Assembly (NCBI GenBank): GCA_016219985.1
Contig: JACRJO010000032.1
Coordinates: forward strand, 434,001-498,000
Length of the DNA stretch: 64,000 nucleotides
Direction: 5' to 3'
Source of the DNA: Sphingobacteriales bacterium
Lineage (GTDB): Bacteria; Bacteroidota; Bacteroidia; Chitinophagales; Chitinophagaceae
Position 1 is the stretch's first letter. Every line of letters begins with the position of its first letter. Below the pieces are notes generated by a model. The model saw nothing but the letters and a program-made list of their open reading frames with translations, had not been told where the DNA came from and ran no database searches. Shown here piece by piece: positions 8,600 to 16,916 of the stretch. The position numbers were made by a program, and so were the translations under genes.

Positions 8600-9619
8600 C
8601 TATTTGATATTCTTTTTATAGTACCGGATCATTTTGGGAATAATATTTTCCAGGTTGCCCTGTATCACATAATCCGCCAGCTTATTGATCGGCGCATTGG
8701 CATCATTGTTTATGGAGATCACCATGGCTGAATCCTGCATTCCCGCGATATGCTGGATCTGCCCGGAGATGCCGCAGGCGATATAGAGCTTGGGCCGTAC
8801 CGTGATCCCGGTCTGCCCGATCTGTCTTTCCTTGTCGGTAAACCCCGCATCCACGGCTGCCCGCGAAGCCCCTACCTCGGCCCCGATCGTATGCGCCAGT
8901 TCGTAGAGTAAATTGAAATTCTCTTTCGAGCCCACCCCGTATCCCCCGGCAATGATGATCGATGAATTTTTCAGGTTGATCTTTGAGGATTCAATCTGCC
9001 GCTCAATGATCTTCACCACCAGGTCCTCCTCCCGGAGGTACTGGCCGATATCGGGTCGTATCACTTCGGCTTTATGTGTTTCTGAAATAATTTCTTTTTT
9101 CATCACCCCTTCCCGTACGGTTGCCATCTGGGGGCGGTTATCCGGGTTCACAATCGTGGCCACGATATTCCCGCCGAAAGCCGGGCGGATCTGGTAGAGC
9201 AGGTGCTCATAGGTCCGGCCTGCCTTTTTATCTTCATATTCACCGATCTCCAGGTTGGTGCAATCTGCTGTCAGCCCGCTGGTAAGCGAAGAGGAAATAC
9301 GGGGTCCGAGGTCCCGCCCGATCGATGTGGCTCCCATCAGGACGATCTGGGGTTTTGTCTCCTTGAACAAACCAACCGCCACCGCGGTATGCGGTAAGGT
9401 GGTATAGGGGTAAAGCCGTTTGTCATCGGCGATATAAATGCTGTCCACCCCGTATTTACTGATTTCGTCCTCAATCCCCGCCAGGCCTTCGCCCAGCACG
9501 AGGGCTTCCAGTTTACAGTTCAGCTGGTTGGCCAGCGAGCGGCCCTTGGTCAGTAATTCAAAACTGACATCCTGGATCCTTCCTTCTTCAAACTCGCAGT
9601 AAACACAAACATTATTCAT
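8600..9619 (-). CDS. etfA: Electron transfer flavoprotein alpha subunit
   Basis: 339 residues. The C-terminal FAD domain is well preserved: IIIAGGYGVGSKENF, SRAAVDAGF, RQIGQTGITVRPKLYIA, GISGQIQH and INNDANAPINKLADY. The N-terminal domain pairs with EtfB. The dimer carries electrons from acyl-CoA dehydrogenases to the respiratory chain. It lies 29 bp downstream of etfB and 41 bp upstream of the acyl-CoA dehydrogenase, all on the minus strand. The length and the direct linkage to a dehydrogenase resemble operons that in anaerobes carry out flavin-based electron bifurcation, but I cannot decide this from the sequence alone. Confidence 0.95.
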   Translation of the reverse strand: MNNVCVYCEFEEGRIQDVSFELLTKGRSLANQLNCKLEALVLGEGLAGIEDEISKYGVDSIYIADDKRLYPYTTLPHTAVAVGLFKETKPQIVLMGATSIGRDLGPRISSSLTSGLTADCTNLEIGEYEDKKAGRTYEHLLYQIRPAFGGNIVATIVNPDNRPQMATVREGVMKKEIISETHKAEVIRPDIGQYLREEDLVVKIIERQIESSKINLKNSSIIIAGGYGVGSKENFNLLYELAHTIGAEVGASRAAVDAGFTDKERQIGQTGITVRPKLYIACGISGQIQHIAGMQDSAMVISINNDANAPINKLADYVIQGNLENIIPKMIRYYKKNIK

Positions 9620-9648
9620 GGTTCATTTTTTTGGGAATGAGCAATGGG

Positions 9649-10518
9649 TTAGCCGATGGTATGCTGGGCGATCAGTTCCTGCATCAGCCATTCTATATCG
9701 GCATCACCGGCTGTGAGTACCTTGGATTCCTTGGCCTGGAAAACAATATTCTCCACCTGCCTGACTTTCGTAGGGGAACCGCCCAGGCCCAGTTGCACCA
9801 GGTCACTGTTTACATCTTTGGCGCACCACTCGGTAATGGCGAGGTAGGATTTTTCCAGGTGCGAAGCGAGGTAGTCATCGGAAGCGCTATGTCGTTCGGA
9901 TAAGGTAGTAGCCCGTTTGTACTTCATCAGCCTCTTCGCGTTACGCGGCCTGCATTCAGGGGCAGTGCTGTGTGCCGTGATTAGTACGGGCAGGGGGCTT
10001 TCCACTAATTCAAAGCCCCTTTCCAGTCTTCGTTTTACGCGGATTGTTTTTTCAACCAGGGAAATGATCTCTTCAGCATAGGTGATTTGCGGGATGCCGA
10101 GTTTTTCGGCCACCTGGGGTCCTACCTGCGCGGTATCCCCGTCAATGGCCTGGCGGCCGGCCAGGATCAGGTCGAAGTCCCCGATCTTGCGGATCGCACA
10201 GGACAGTGCGTAGGAAGTGGCAAGGGTGTCGGAACCTGCAAATGCTTTATCGGTGAGCAGGACACCTGCATCTGCGCCCCGGTACATACCTTCCCGCAAT
10301 ATTTCTGCGGCCCGTACCGGCCCCATCGTGAGCAGGGTGATCCGGGTCTCCGGGTACCGGTCTTTGATCTCCAGCGCCAGCTCCAGCGCATTGAGATCTT
10401 CGGGATTAAAAATGGCCGGCAGGGCCGCACGGTTTACCGTCCCATCGGCCTTCATGGCGTCTTTGCCAACATTCCGGGTATCCGGAACCTGTTTGGCCAA
10501 AACAATGATTTTATACAT
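9649..10518 (-). CDS. etfB: Electron transfer flavoprotein beta subunit
   Basis: 289 residues from the start MYKIIVLAKQVPDTRN; the frame continues 40 codons further upstream but EtfB proteins begin with just this motif, so 10518 is chosen. Family marks include NPEDLNALELAL, TMGPVRAAEILREGMYRGAD and the AMP/FAD segment ILAGRQAIDGDTAQVGPQVAE. It is about 30 residues longer than a typical EtfB because of the C-terminal part after residue 200. First gene of the etfB-etfA-dehydrogenase operon. Its first codons are duplicated as a ghost copy in the spacer to fabI (see the repeat features). Confidence 0.95.
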   Translation of the reverse strand: MYKIIVLAKQVPDTRNVGKDAMKADGTVNRAALPAIFNPEDLNALELALEIKDRYPETRITLLTMGPVRAAEILREGMYRGADAGVLLTDKAFAGSDTLATSYALSCAIRKIGDFDLILAGRQAIDGDTAQVGPQVAEKLGIPQITYAEEIISLVEKTIRVKRRLERGFELVESPLPVLITAHSTAPECRPRNAKRLMKYKRATTLSERHSASDDYLASHLEKSYLAITEWCAKDVNSDLVQLGLGGSPTKVRQVENIVFQAKESKVLTAGDADIEWLMQELIAQHTIG

Positions 10519-10791
10519 TTCCCAGCAAGGTTGTTGAAGACTACAAACCTTGGAAAACCTGTTGTGAGAAAACCTGATATTAATCAGGGAGGGGAATGTT
10601 TTAGGACCGAAAGGCGGCGGGAGGAAGTCAAAATTCAAAAGTAAAAAGTAAAAAACCTATTGAAGGAAGCGTTCCTGACGATTTGCAAGAGCTAAACTGT
10701 CAATTAAAAAAGAGTTGTACCTGCTTCAGGACAGCCCTTTTGACTTTTTAATTTTTACTCTTTTTCACATTCTATCAATCACCCTTTTCTT
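10496..10791. repeat. Tandem duplication of the etfB/fabI spacer, copy A
   Basis: This 296-bp unit runs from the eighth or ninth codon of etfB, through the spacer, to a ghost of the fabI 3' end (10766-10784; reads VIDRM-stop where real fabI reads VIDKM-stop). It contains a hairpin at 10706-10741 in which one arm of a GGGCTGT stem has decayed. Shared blocks with copy B include CCTGACGATTTGCAAG and GGACAGCCCTTTTGACTTT. The 449-bp gene-free stretch between etfB and fabI consists almost entirely of copies A and B. Confidence 0.85.
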
Positions 10792-10987
10792 GCCAAAACA
10801 ATGATTTTAACCAATTCCAGTTAGGTTGCCGGGGGAATTCAAAAGTAAAAAACCTAAAGAGGAAAAGTTCCTGACGATTTGCAAGCGTTAATCTGTCAAC
10901 TAAAAAAAGGGCTGTACCTGCTATAGGACAGCCCTTTTGACTTTTGAATTTTTACTTTTTATTTTCTTCACATCTTATCAATCACCC
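10792..10987. repeat. Tandem duplication of the etfB/fabI spacer, copy B
   Basis: Second unit of about 196 bp. It begins with a ghost of the etfB start (minus strand: KIIVLA codons kept, the ATG changed to TTG) and ends within the last codons of the real fabI. It lacks about 100 bp that copy A has near its etfB end. Its hairpin is intact (next feature). Both copies are edged by AATTCAAAAG-type words in opposite orientation. Confidence 0.85.
10905..10938 (-). terminator. fabI terminator inside copy B
   Basis: Perfect 11-bp stem AAAAGGGCTGT/ACAGCCCTTTT. On the minus strand it ends in seven T and lies 30 bp after the fabI stop. The stem also has a short T-run on the plus strand, so it may work both ways. 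Confidence 0.8.
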
Positions 10988-11777
10988 CCTGCGTAACGCC
11001 GGTGAAACTGAAGCCCCCGTCGTGAAAGAGGTTCTGCATGGTTACATAGCGGGTGAGGTCGCTGAACAGGGTGACGCAGTAATTGGCGCAATCATCGCCC
11101 GAGGCATTGCCGAGCGGACTCATTTGTTCCGCATAGGTCAAAAAGCCGTCGAAACCTTTTACACCGCTTCCGGCAGTGGTGCGGGTGGGTGACTGGGAGA
11201 CGGTATTGACCCTGACCTTATTTCTTACGCCATAATGGTAGCCGAAATTCCGGGCCACGCTTTCCAGCAGGGCCTTGGCGTCCGCCATTTCATTGTAATC
11301 CGGGAAAACCCGCTGGGCGGCGATATAGGTTAAGGCCACCACGCTCCCCCATTCACTGATCGCATCCATGTTCCAGGCGGTATGAAGGACTTTATGCAGG
11401 CTCAGGGCGGAAATATCCAGCGTCTTGTGATTATGGATATAACTGATCTCCGTATAATGATGCCCTTTCCGGACATTCATGCTCATCCCCACGGAATGGA
11501 GAATGAAATCGATTTTCCCCCCGAAATGATTCATTGATTCCTGGAACAGGTTCTTCAGGTCATCCAGGTGCGTGACATCCGCGCCAATCACCGGCGCGTT
11601 CCCGCAGAGTTCAGAAAGCTTATTGATCTCCCCCATCCGGAGGGCCACCGGCGCATTGGTCAGCACCAGCCTGGCCCCTGCCTCATGGCATTTCAGGGCG
11701 GTTTTCCAGGCAATGGATTTTTCATCCAGTGCGCCGAAGATGATTCCTTTTTTCCCTTTCAGTAATTTAATCGGCAT
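10968..11777 (-). CDS. fabI: Enoyl-[acyl-carrier-protein] reductase (NADH)
   Basis: 269 residues from MPIKLLKGKK; the frame is open 40 codons further upstream, but FabI proteins begin just before the nucleotide fold, so 11777 is chosen. The short-chain reductase fold shows the modified Rossmann motif GIIFGALDEKSIAW at residues 11-24, the strand LHSVGMS, and the FabI-type catalytic Tyr-x6-Lys in DYNEMADAK. The enzyme reduces trans-2-enoyl-ACP in the last step of the fatty-acid elongation cycle. A FabH-like synthase lies nearby on the opposite strand. The 3' end overlaps copy B of the spacer duplication. Confidence 0.95.
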   Translation of the reverse strand: MPIKLLKGKKGIIFGALDEKSIAWKTALKCHEAGARLVLTNAPVALRMGEINKLSELCGNAPVIGADVTHLDDLKNLFQESMNHFGGKIDFILHSVGMSMNVRKGHHYTEISYIHNHKTLDISALSLHKVLHTAWNMDAISEWGSVVALTYIAAQRVFPDYNEMADAKALLESVARNFGYHYGVRNKVRVNTVSQSPTRTTAGSGVKGFDGFLTYAEQMSPLGNASGDDCANYCVTLFSDLTRYVTMQNLFHDGGFSFTGVTQGVIDKM

Positions 11778-11866
11778 ATCAGTTGATTTTGTGGCGGTAA
11801 AAATAAGGAGATATGCGGATTGCACCCTAAAATATTGAGCGGGTTCTGCTCCCCCGGAAACAGTCG

Positions 11867-12079
11867 TCAGGCTCCCGGAAAAATCATTTTTATGCAAAGG
11901 ACCAGCAGGAAGGTATATGCAAAAATAAACCCGAACATGACCAGGAGGAAAAACAGGAACCGCCGCATGGATGCACGGGGCCGCAGGACGGTTTGCAGGA
12001 ATTTATACACTCCACTGACCGGCAGCAGCGAGACCAGGATCAGTCCCAGGATTATAAAGGCTTTCAGTTTCAATGGCAA
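11867..12079 (-). CDS. Small two-helix membrane protein
   Basis: 70 residues with two strongly hydrophobic segments (about 6-28 and 40-64) joined by a basic loop RPRASMRR. I do not recognise a family. It is 89 bp upstream of fabI on the same strand, so it might be the first gene of that unit, or an independent small gene. The absence of competing frames and the clear membrane topology support it as real; the start codon is the only Met before the first hydrophobic helix. Confidence 0.55.
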   Translation of the reverse strand: MPLKLKAFIILGLILVSLLPVSGVYKFLQTVLRPRASMRRFLFFLLVMFGFIFAYTFLLVLCIKMIFPGA

Positions 12080-12194
12080 AAGATTCCCCGTTAGGGAAAC
12101 GAGGGCAAAATTATTATATCAGCGGATTAATTCACAAGTAATCCTATATTAGCCGGAGAAAGTAATCCCCCCTGCTTCACCAACTTGTATTATT

Positions 12195-13271
12195 ATGAGT
12201 ATCCGAACAATCATAACCGGTACCGGCTGTTATATTCCCCCTGTTATTAAAACAAACAGGGATTTTTCCATCCAGACATTCTATAGCGAGGATGCCAAAA
12301 AGATTGAGACCCCGACCGAAGAGATCGTAAATAAATTCCAGGACATTACGGGTATTGAAGAGCGGCGTTATGCTGCCGATGAAATGAATTCCTCCGATAT
12401 GGCCACGATCGCGGCCCGGCTGGCCCTGGAAGACAGCGGGATCAATCCCGAGGAGCTGGACATGATCATCGTGGCCCAGAATTTCGGCAATGTGATCAAG
12501 CATACCATCCAGACCGATGTGCTGCCGGCCATCGCTTCCAGGGTCAAGCATGACCTGGGTATTAAAAACCCCAACTGCGTGGCCTATGATATTCTCTTTG
12601 GCTGCCCGGGCTGGGTGCAGGGAGTGATCCAGGCCGATACCTATTTCAAAGCCGGGGCTGCCCGGAAAGCACTGGTGGTAGGAACCGAAACTCTGAGCCG
12701 GGTGATCGATGTGTATGACCGTGACAGCATGATCTTTTCGGACGGGGCGGGAGCTACTGTACTGGAAGCACAGGAAGCGGAAGGGAACGAAAGCGGCATC
12801 CTTTCCTGGAGTGTGCAGAGCCATTGCCTGGATGAAGCCTACTACCTCTTCCTGGGAAAAGGCAATTTCCCCGGGGCAGATCCCCGGGTCCGGTATATTA
12901 AAATGAAAGGCCGGAAAGTTTATGAATACGCCATGCAGCATGTACCGGCTGCCATGAAAGACTGCCTGGACAAAGCCGGCGTTTCCATTGCAGATGTGAA
13001 AAAAGTTTTCATTCACCAGGCCAATGAAAAAATGGATGAAGGTATTGTCCGGAGGCTGTACAAACTCTATGGCACTAAAGAGGTGCCCGAGCATATCATG
13101 CCGATGAGTATCCATAAACTGGGCAACAGTTCCGTGGCCACGATCCCCACCCTGTTTGATATGGTGAAAAAAGGCCTCTGGGACAACCATGACCTCCATA
13201 AAGGGGATATCGTACTCTTCGCCTCGGTGGGCGCGGGGATGAACATCAACGCTATCTGCTACCGGATGTAA
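12195..13271 (+). CDS. 3-oxoacyl-ACP synthase III family protein (FabH-like)
   Basis: 358 residues with the thiolase-fold catalytic triad of KAS III: Cys137 in YDILFGCPGWVQG, His274 in FIHQANEKM and Asn311 in KLGNSSVATIPTL. FabH condenses an acyl-CoA primer with malonyl-ACP to start fatty-acid synthesis; paralogues do similar steps in special lipid or polyketide pathways. The active-site context FGCPGW differs from the common DINAACSGF of E. coli FabH, so it may be a paralogue with another primer. It is transcribed alone, upstream of pheT and divergent from the small membrane gene. A long antisense frame covers it but is a shadow. Confidence 0.9.
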   Translation: MSIRTIITGTGCYIPPVIKTNRDFSIQTFYSEDAKKIETPTEEIVNKFQDITGIEERRYAADEMNSSDMATIAARLALEDSGINPEELDMIIVAQNFGNVIKHTIQTDVLPAIASRVKHDLGIKNPNCVAYDILFGCPGWVQGVIQADTYFKAGAARKALVVGTETLSRVIDVYDRDSMIFSDGAGATVLEAQEAEGNESGILSWSVQSHCLDEAYYLFLGKGNFPGADPRVRYIKMKGRKVYEYAMQHVPAAMKDCLDKAGVSIADVKKVFIHQANEKMDEGIVRRLYKLYGTKEVPEHIMPMSIHKLGNSSVATIPTLFDMVKKGLWDNHDLHKGDIVLFASVGAGMNINAICYRM

Positions 13272-13337
13272 GCGCCGGTCAGCAGGCACTTCCCCCGTTT
13301 CCTTTATCTTCGCAGCTATTAAAAGAAGAAGATCACC

Positions 13338-15782
13338 ATGACGATTTCGTACAAATGGCTGTGTGAATATTTACCCGCGGGACAAACAGGCCTTCCCGTT
13401 GTTGACCCGGAACGACTGAGCCGCATCCTGACATCCATTGGCCTGGAAGTGGAAAGCATGGAAGCCTATGAAGAAGTAAAGGGAGGCCTGAAAGGCCTGG
13501 TGATCGGCGAGGTACTGCATACCGAAAAACACCCCAATGCGGATAAGTTGACCCTGACCAAAGTGACTATTGGCGCTGCAGAACCATTGCAAATCGTATG
13601 CGGGGCTCCCAATGTGGCAGCCGGTCAGAAAGTGGTGGTGGCCACGGTGGGGACAACCATTTATCCCGCTTCAGGTGAGCCGCTGACCATGAAAGTAGCG
13701 AAGATCCGCAACGTGGAAAGCTATGGAATGATCTGCGCAGAGGATGAGATCGGTCTCGGCAGTTCTCATGCCGGGATCCTGGTGTTGCCCGCAGATGCCA
13801 AAGTGGGTACCCCTGCGGCAGACTACTTCAAACCTTACAGCGATATTATTTATGAGATCGGGCTGACCCCTAACCGGATGGATGCCATGAGTCACTGGGG
13901 AGTGGCCCGGGATGTTTGTGCATACCTGAGTCACCATGACAAAAAGGAACTCCGCCCCAAACTGCCGGTGGCCAATGGCTTCAAAGCAGATACCCTTTCT
14001 TTTCCCATTGAAGTAAAAGTGGAAAACGGGGTCGCCTGTCCCCGTTATTCCGGGGTGAGCATTGACAACGTAACGATCGGTGAATCCCCGCTCTGGTTAA
14101 AACAAAAATTAAAAGCGATCGGTCTTCGCCCGATCAATAATATTGTCGATATCACCAATTATATCCAGCACGAAACCGGCCAGCCCCTGCATGCGTTTGA
14201 CGCGGACCTGATCGGCGGCCGGAAAATAATCGTGAAAAATCTCCCGGAAGGAACCCGTTTCGTAACCCTCGACGAAAAAGAAAGAAGCCTCAGCGCCGAT
14301 GACCTGATGATCTGCGATGAAAAAGAAGGGATCTGTATCGCCGGTGTATTCGGCGGGCTGCACAGCGGGGTGACGGAAAAAACAAAAACCATATTTCTCG
14401 AAAGCGCCTTTTTTGACGGGATCAGCATCCGCAAAACATCCTTCCGGCATAACCTGCGAACCGATGCCGCCAGCCGGTTTGAGAAAGGAACGGACATATC
14501 TGCTACGGTCCATGTTTTAAAAAGAGCGGCCCTGCTGATCAAAGAAATCTGCGGCGGGGAGATCTCTTCTGAAATAACAGACATTTACCCGGATAAGAAA
14601 GAGAAGACAGAAATCCTGGTGAAATGGCATTATATCAAAAAACTGAGCGGGAAGAATTATCACCCCGATACTGCGAAAAATATCCTGACCAGCCTGGGTT
14701 TTGAGATCGTGAAAGAAGGGATCGATGAACTGCGGGTATCGGTCCCCTACCATAAACCGGATGTCAGTTTGCCGGCCGATATTGTGGAAGAGATCGTACG
14801 GATTGACGGGCTTGATAATATCGAAATTCCGGGTGCGATCACCATCACACCGGCGGTGGAAGAACAGTATGCCGGGGAGGTATTCCGGGAAAAAACAGCC
14901 AACTGCCTCGTAGGGCTTGGTTATCATGAAATGATGACCAATTCCATTACCAATGCAGCCTATTTTTCAGCAGACGAACTGCAAAGCATGGTCAGCATGA
15001 AGAACAGCCTCAGTGCCGAACTGAATATTCTCCGCAATTCGCTTTTCGAGACAGCGCTTGAAGTGGTGGCGCATAACCTGAATCACAAAAACAATTCCCT
15101 CCGTTTGTTTGAATTCGGGAAGGCCTACAGCACCTCTGGTCCCGGTAAATATGCGGAACAGGAGCAGCTTTGTATCCTGCTCTCCGGGAATGTGAGAGAA
15201 GACCATTGGAAAGAAAAAGCAGCTGCCGCCGATATTTATGCACTGAAGGGAACGGTGGATAATGTCCTGCGTTTACTGGGAGTGATCCCGGATGCCGCAG
15301 AAAGCCTGCCGGCGCCCAAATTGCAGCATCATTTTGTTTACCGGGTCAACAACCAGGTAATTGCCGGGGCCGGGGAAGTCAGCAAGGCCCTGCTCGATAA
15401 ATTCGGCATCAAACAACCGGTGTTCTATGCCGGCCTCAATTGGGAGTTGCTGGCCGGCCTGGCTGCCGGCGGGAGCTCCAAAATCCGGGAGATCCCGAAA
15501 TACCCGGCTGTGCAGCGGGACCTCGCGATGATCGTGGCCAAAGAACTGCCCTGGGCAGAGGTAGAAAAAACCGTGCAAAAGATAAAGCTGGATAAACTCC
15601 GTGACATCAAACTCTTTGATATATTCGAGAGTGAGAAACTGGGAACGGGGAAAAAATCCGTGGCGGTTAATTTTACTTTCCTGGATGAGGAAAAAACCCT
15701 GACAGATAAGGAAATTGACGGCTGGATGAACCGGATCATGGGGACCCTCGAAAAAGACCTGCAGGCTGAAATCAGAAAATGA
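13338..15782 (+). CDS. pheT: Phenylalanyl-tRNA synthetase beta subunit
   Basis: 814 residues, the full bacterial length. The N-terminal tRNA-binding OB domain (about 45-160: VIGEVLHTEKHPNADKLTL), B3/B4 editing region, B5 domain near 420-490 and the C-terminal FDX-ACB anticodon-binding domain (about 720-814) are all present in order. With PheS it charges tRNA-Phe; pheS is not in this window. The stop overlaps the start of the next gene by 4 bases (ATGA), which suggests translational coupling. A TATCTTCG box about 20 bp upstream is a plausible -7 element. Confidence 0.97.
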   Translation: MTISYKWLCEYLPAGQTGLPVVDPERLSRILTSIGLEVESMEAYEEVKGGLKGLVIGEVLHTEKHPNADKLTLTKVTIGAAEPLQIVCGAPNVAAGQKVVVATVGTTIYPASGEPLTMKVAKIRNVESYGMICAEDEIGLGSSHAGILVLPADAKVGTPAADYFKPYSDIIYEIGLTPNRMDAMSHWGVARDVCAYLSHHDKKELRPKLPVANGFKADTLSFPIEVKVENGVACPRYSGVSIDNVTIGESPLWLKQKLKAIGLRPINNIVDITNYIQHETGQPLHAFDADLIGGRKIIVKNLPEGTRFVTLDEKERSLSADDLMICDEKEGICIAGVFGGLHSGVTEKTKTIFLESAFFDGISIRKTSFRHNLRTDAASRFEKGTDISATVHVLKRAALLIKEICGGEISSEITDIYPDKKEKTEILVKWHYIKKLSGKNYHPDTAKNILTSLGFEIVKEGIDELRVSVPYHKPDVSLPADIVEEIVRIDGLDNIEIPGAITITPAVEEQYAGEVFREKTANCLVGLGYHEMMTNSITNAAYFSADELQSMVSMKNSLSAELNILRNSLFETALEVVAHNLNHKNNSLRLFEFGKAYSTSGPGKYAEQEQLCILLSGNVREDHWKEKAAAADIYALKGTVDNVLRLLGVIPDAAESLPAPKLQHHFVYRVNNQVIAGAGEVSKALLDKFGIKQPVFYAGLNWELLAGLAAGGSSKIREIPKYPAVQRDLAMIVAKELPWAEVEKTVQKIKLDKLRDIKLFDIFESEKLGTGKKSVAVNFTFLDEEKTLTDKEIDGWMNRIMGTLEKDLQAEIRK

Positions 15783-16066
15783 ACAACACCGGTCAACAAC
15801 TGAAAAATATACAGGACAAGCTCCAGCAACTGCTGAAGCAGTATGCGGCTGTGCGGAAGGAAAATCAGAAACTGAAAGAAGAACTGGGTTCTGTACAGGA
15901 GAAATTATCGCAACAACAGAAAAATGCGGAAGAACTGAAACAGCAGGTCAGCGTGTTAAAGATGAATGCGGGAGGAATGACAGAGGCCGATAAGAAAGAG
16001 TTTGAAAAGAGGATCAGCCGTTACCTGAAAGAGATCGACCGTTGTATTGCTTTACTGGGAGAATGA
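15779..16066 (+). CDS. Coiled-coil protein downstream of pheT
   Basis: 95 residues, almost entirely heptad-like coiled coil (residues 5-60, rich in Gln, Lys, Glu, Leu), followed by a short helix ending RCIALLGE. Unknown function. It overlaps pheT by 4 bases and is the second gene from zapA, another small coiled-coil protein of cell division; a role near the Z-ring, as ZapB-like partners have, is possible but only inferred from position and shape. Confidence 0.8.
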   Translation: MNNTGQQLKNIQDKLQQLLKQYAAVRKENQKLKEELGSVQEKLSQQQKNAEELKQQVSVLKMNAGGMTEADKKEFEKRISRYLKEIDRCIALLGE

Positions 16067-16067
16067 A

Positions 16068-16325
16068 CTATACCCTTTTCACCAGGTTCATTTTCATTTC
16101 ATCCTCGCCATGCGAAAGTTCAAGCGTGTAGCGGCCATAGGGCAGGTCATTCAACCCGGCCCAGATGAGTTCTTCCTTATCCCTGGTGAATTTTTTTTCG
16201 AGGGTGCGGCATACACAACCCCGTTCATCTCTCAGTACCCCGCGCAGGGGATGATAGCCCTTGATGGCTGTGAGCTGAAACTGTAACGCATCAATAAAAA
16301 TTGATGACCTGACTTTAACAAACAT
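16068..16325 (-). CDS. Small signal-less protein resembling a T9SS C-terminal domain
   Basis: 85 residues, convergent with the coiled-coil gene and divergent from zapA. The last 45 residues follow the beta-strand pattern of type IX sorting domains: LRDERG, then a variable stretch, then GLNDLPYGRYTLEL and a terminal strand NLVKRV. The certain T9SS protein at 33960 ends in the same pattern ([22 protein letters not shown]). Unlike cargo, this protein has no signal peptide and almost nothing before the domain. It may be a cytosolic beta protein with a similar fold, or a chance reading frame; coding potential looks reasonable. Confidence 0.5.
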   Translation of the reverse strand: MFVKVRSSIFIDALQFQLTAIKGYHPLRGVLRDERGCVCRTLEKKFTRDKEELIWAGLNDLPYGRYTLELSHGEDEMKMNLVKRV

Positions 16326-16451
16326 GTTGGCAAACGTTTTGGTTGTAATCGTTTCCCACGGTAGTCCTTAACCTCTTAGCTTTCAATCAGGTAGCCGGCA
16401 TTTTACTAATGGCACCGAATGTAGATAAAATATTCAGAAATTGCAAGTTTT

Positions 16452-16745
16452 ATGAGCGAATTAATTCCCATATCTGCCCTTATCGGTGACCGGACCTACC
16501 GGATCAAGATCGATCCAAAAGACGAGGAACTGGTCCGGAAAACCCTGAAAACCGTCAATGACAAGATCCTGGAATTTAAAACCCAGTTTGCCGGAAAGGA
16601 TATGCAGGATTATATCGCGATGGTGATGATCTGGTTTGCCACCGAGATCCAGTCCGGCCAGTCGGGTAACCTGCTGAAAGAAGATATCAGCGGGCAATTA
16701 GAGCAACTGGAAAAAATGATCGATACCCAGTTAGCCGGGAAATAA
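16452..16745 (+). CDS. zapA: Cell division protein ZapA
   Basis: 97 residues, usual ZapA length. N-terminal strand pair IPISALIGDRTYRIKIDPKDEE followed by a long helix (25-50), the YIAMVMIWFATEIQ helix and a C-terminal coiled coil. ZapA cross-links FtsZ filaments at the division site. It has its own upstream region after the minus-strand gene and a terminator directly after it. Identification rests on length, the GDRTYRIK start and the order pheT - coiled coil - zapA, then rny, which I know as a common Bacteroidota arrangement. Confidence 0.88.
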   Translation: MSELIPISALIGDRTYRIKIDPKDEELVRKTLKTVNDKILEFKTQFAGKDMQDYIAMVMIWFATEIQSGQSGNLLKEDISGQLEQLEKMIDTQLAGK

Positions 16746-16760
16746 AATTTGAAACGAAAA

Positions 16761-16799
16761 AGCCGGGAACCCGGCCATTCCGTTCTCCCGGCCTTCTTA
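16761..16799 (+). terminator. zapA terminator
   Basis: Stem GCCGGGAAC pairing with GTTCTCCCGGC (2-base bulge), 15 bp after the zapA stop, followed by a T-rich stretch. Confidence 0.65.
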
Positions 16800-16838
16800 A
16801 TTTTTGCGATTCCGCTCTTCCCGTCTTTCGGCCTTCCC

Positions 16839-16912
16839 GACTTCCGGACTTCCGGACTTCAGGTCTCCCCGACTCCTCAACCCCGAACTCTCAACCCCGA
16901 ACTCTCAACCCC
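16839..16912. repeat. Short word-repeat array between zapA and the TlpA gene
   Basis: GACTTCCG twice plus a partial third unit (16839-16860), then two exact 14-bp units CCCCGAACTCTCAA (16881-16908) flanked by partial units. Read on the minus strand the second set contains GGTTGAGAG words, the same as in the array after clpX (40500). Lies in the 3' flanks of two convergent genes. Confidence 0.75.
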
Positions 16913-16916
16913 TCAA

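Noticed and set aside
12177..13289. 370-codon frame antisense to the FabH-like gene
   Set aside because: Shadow of a certain gene; no recognisable motif.
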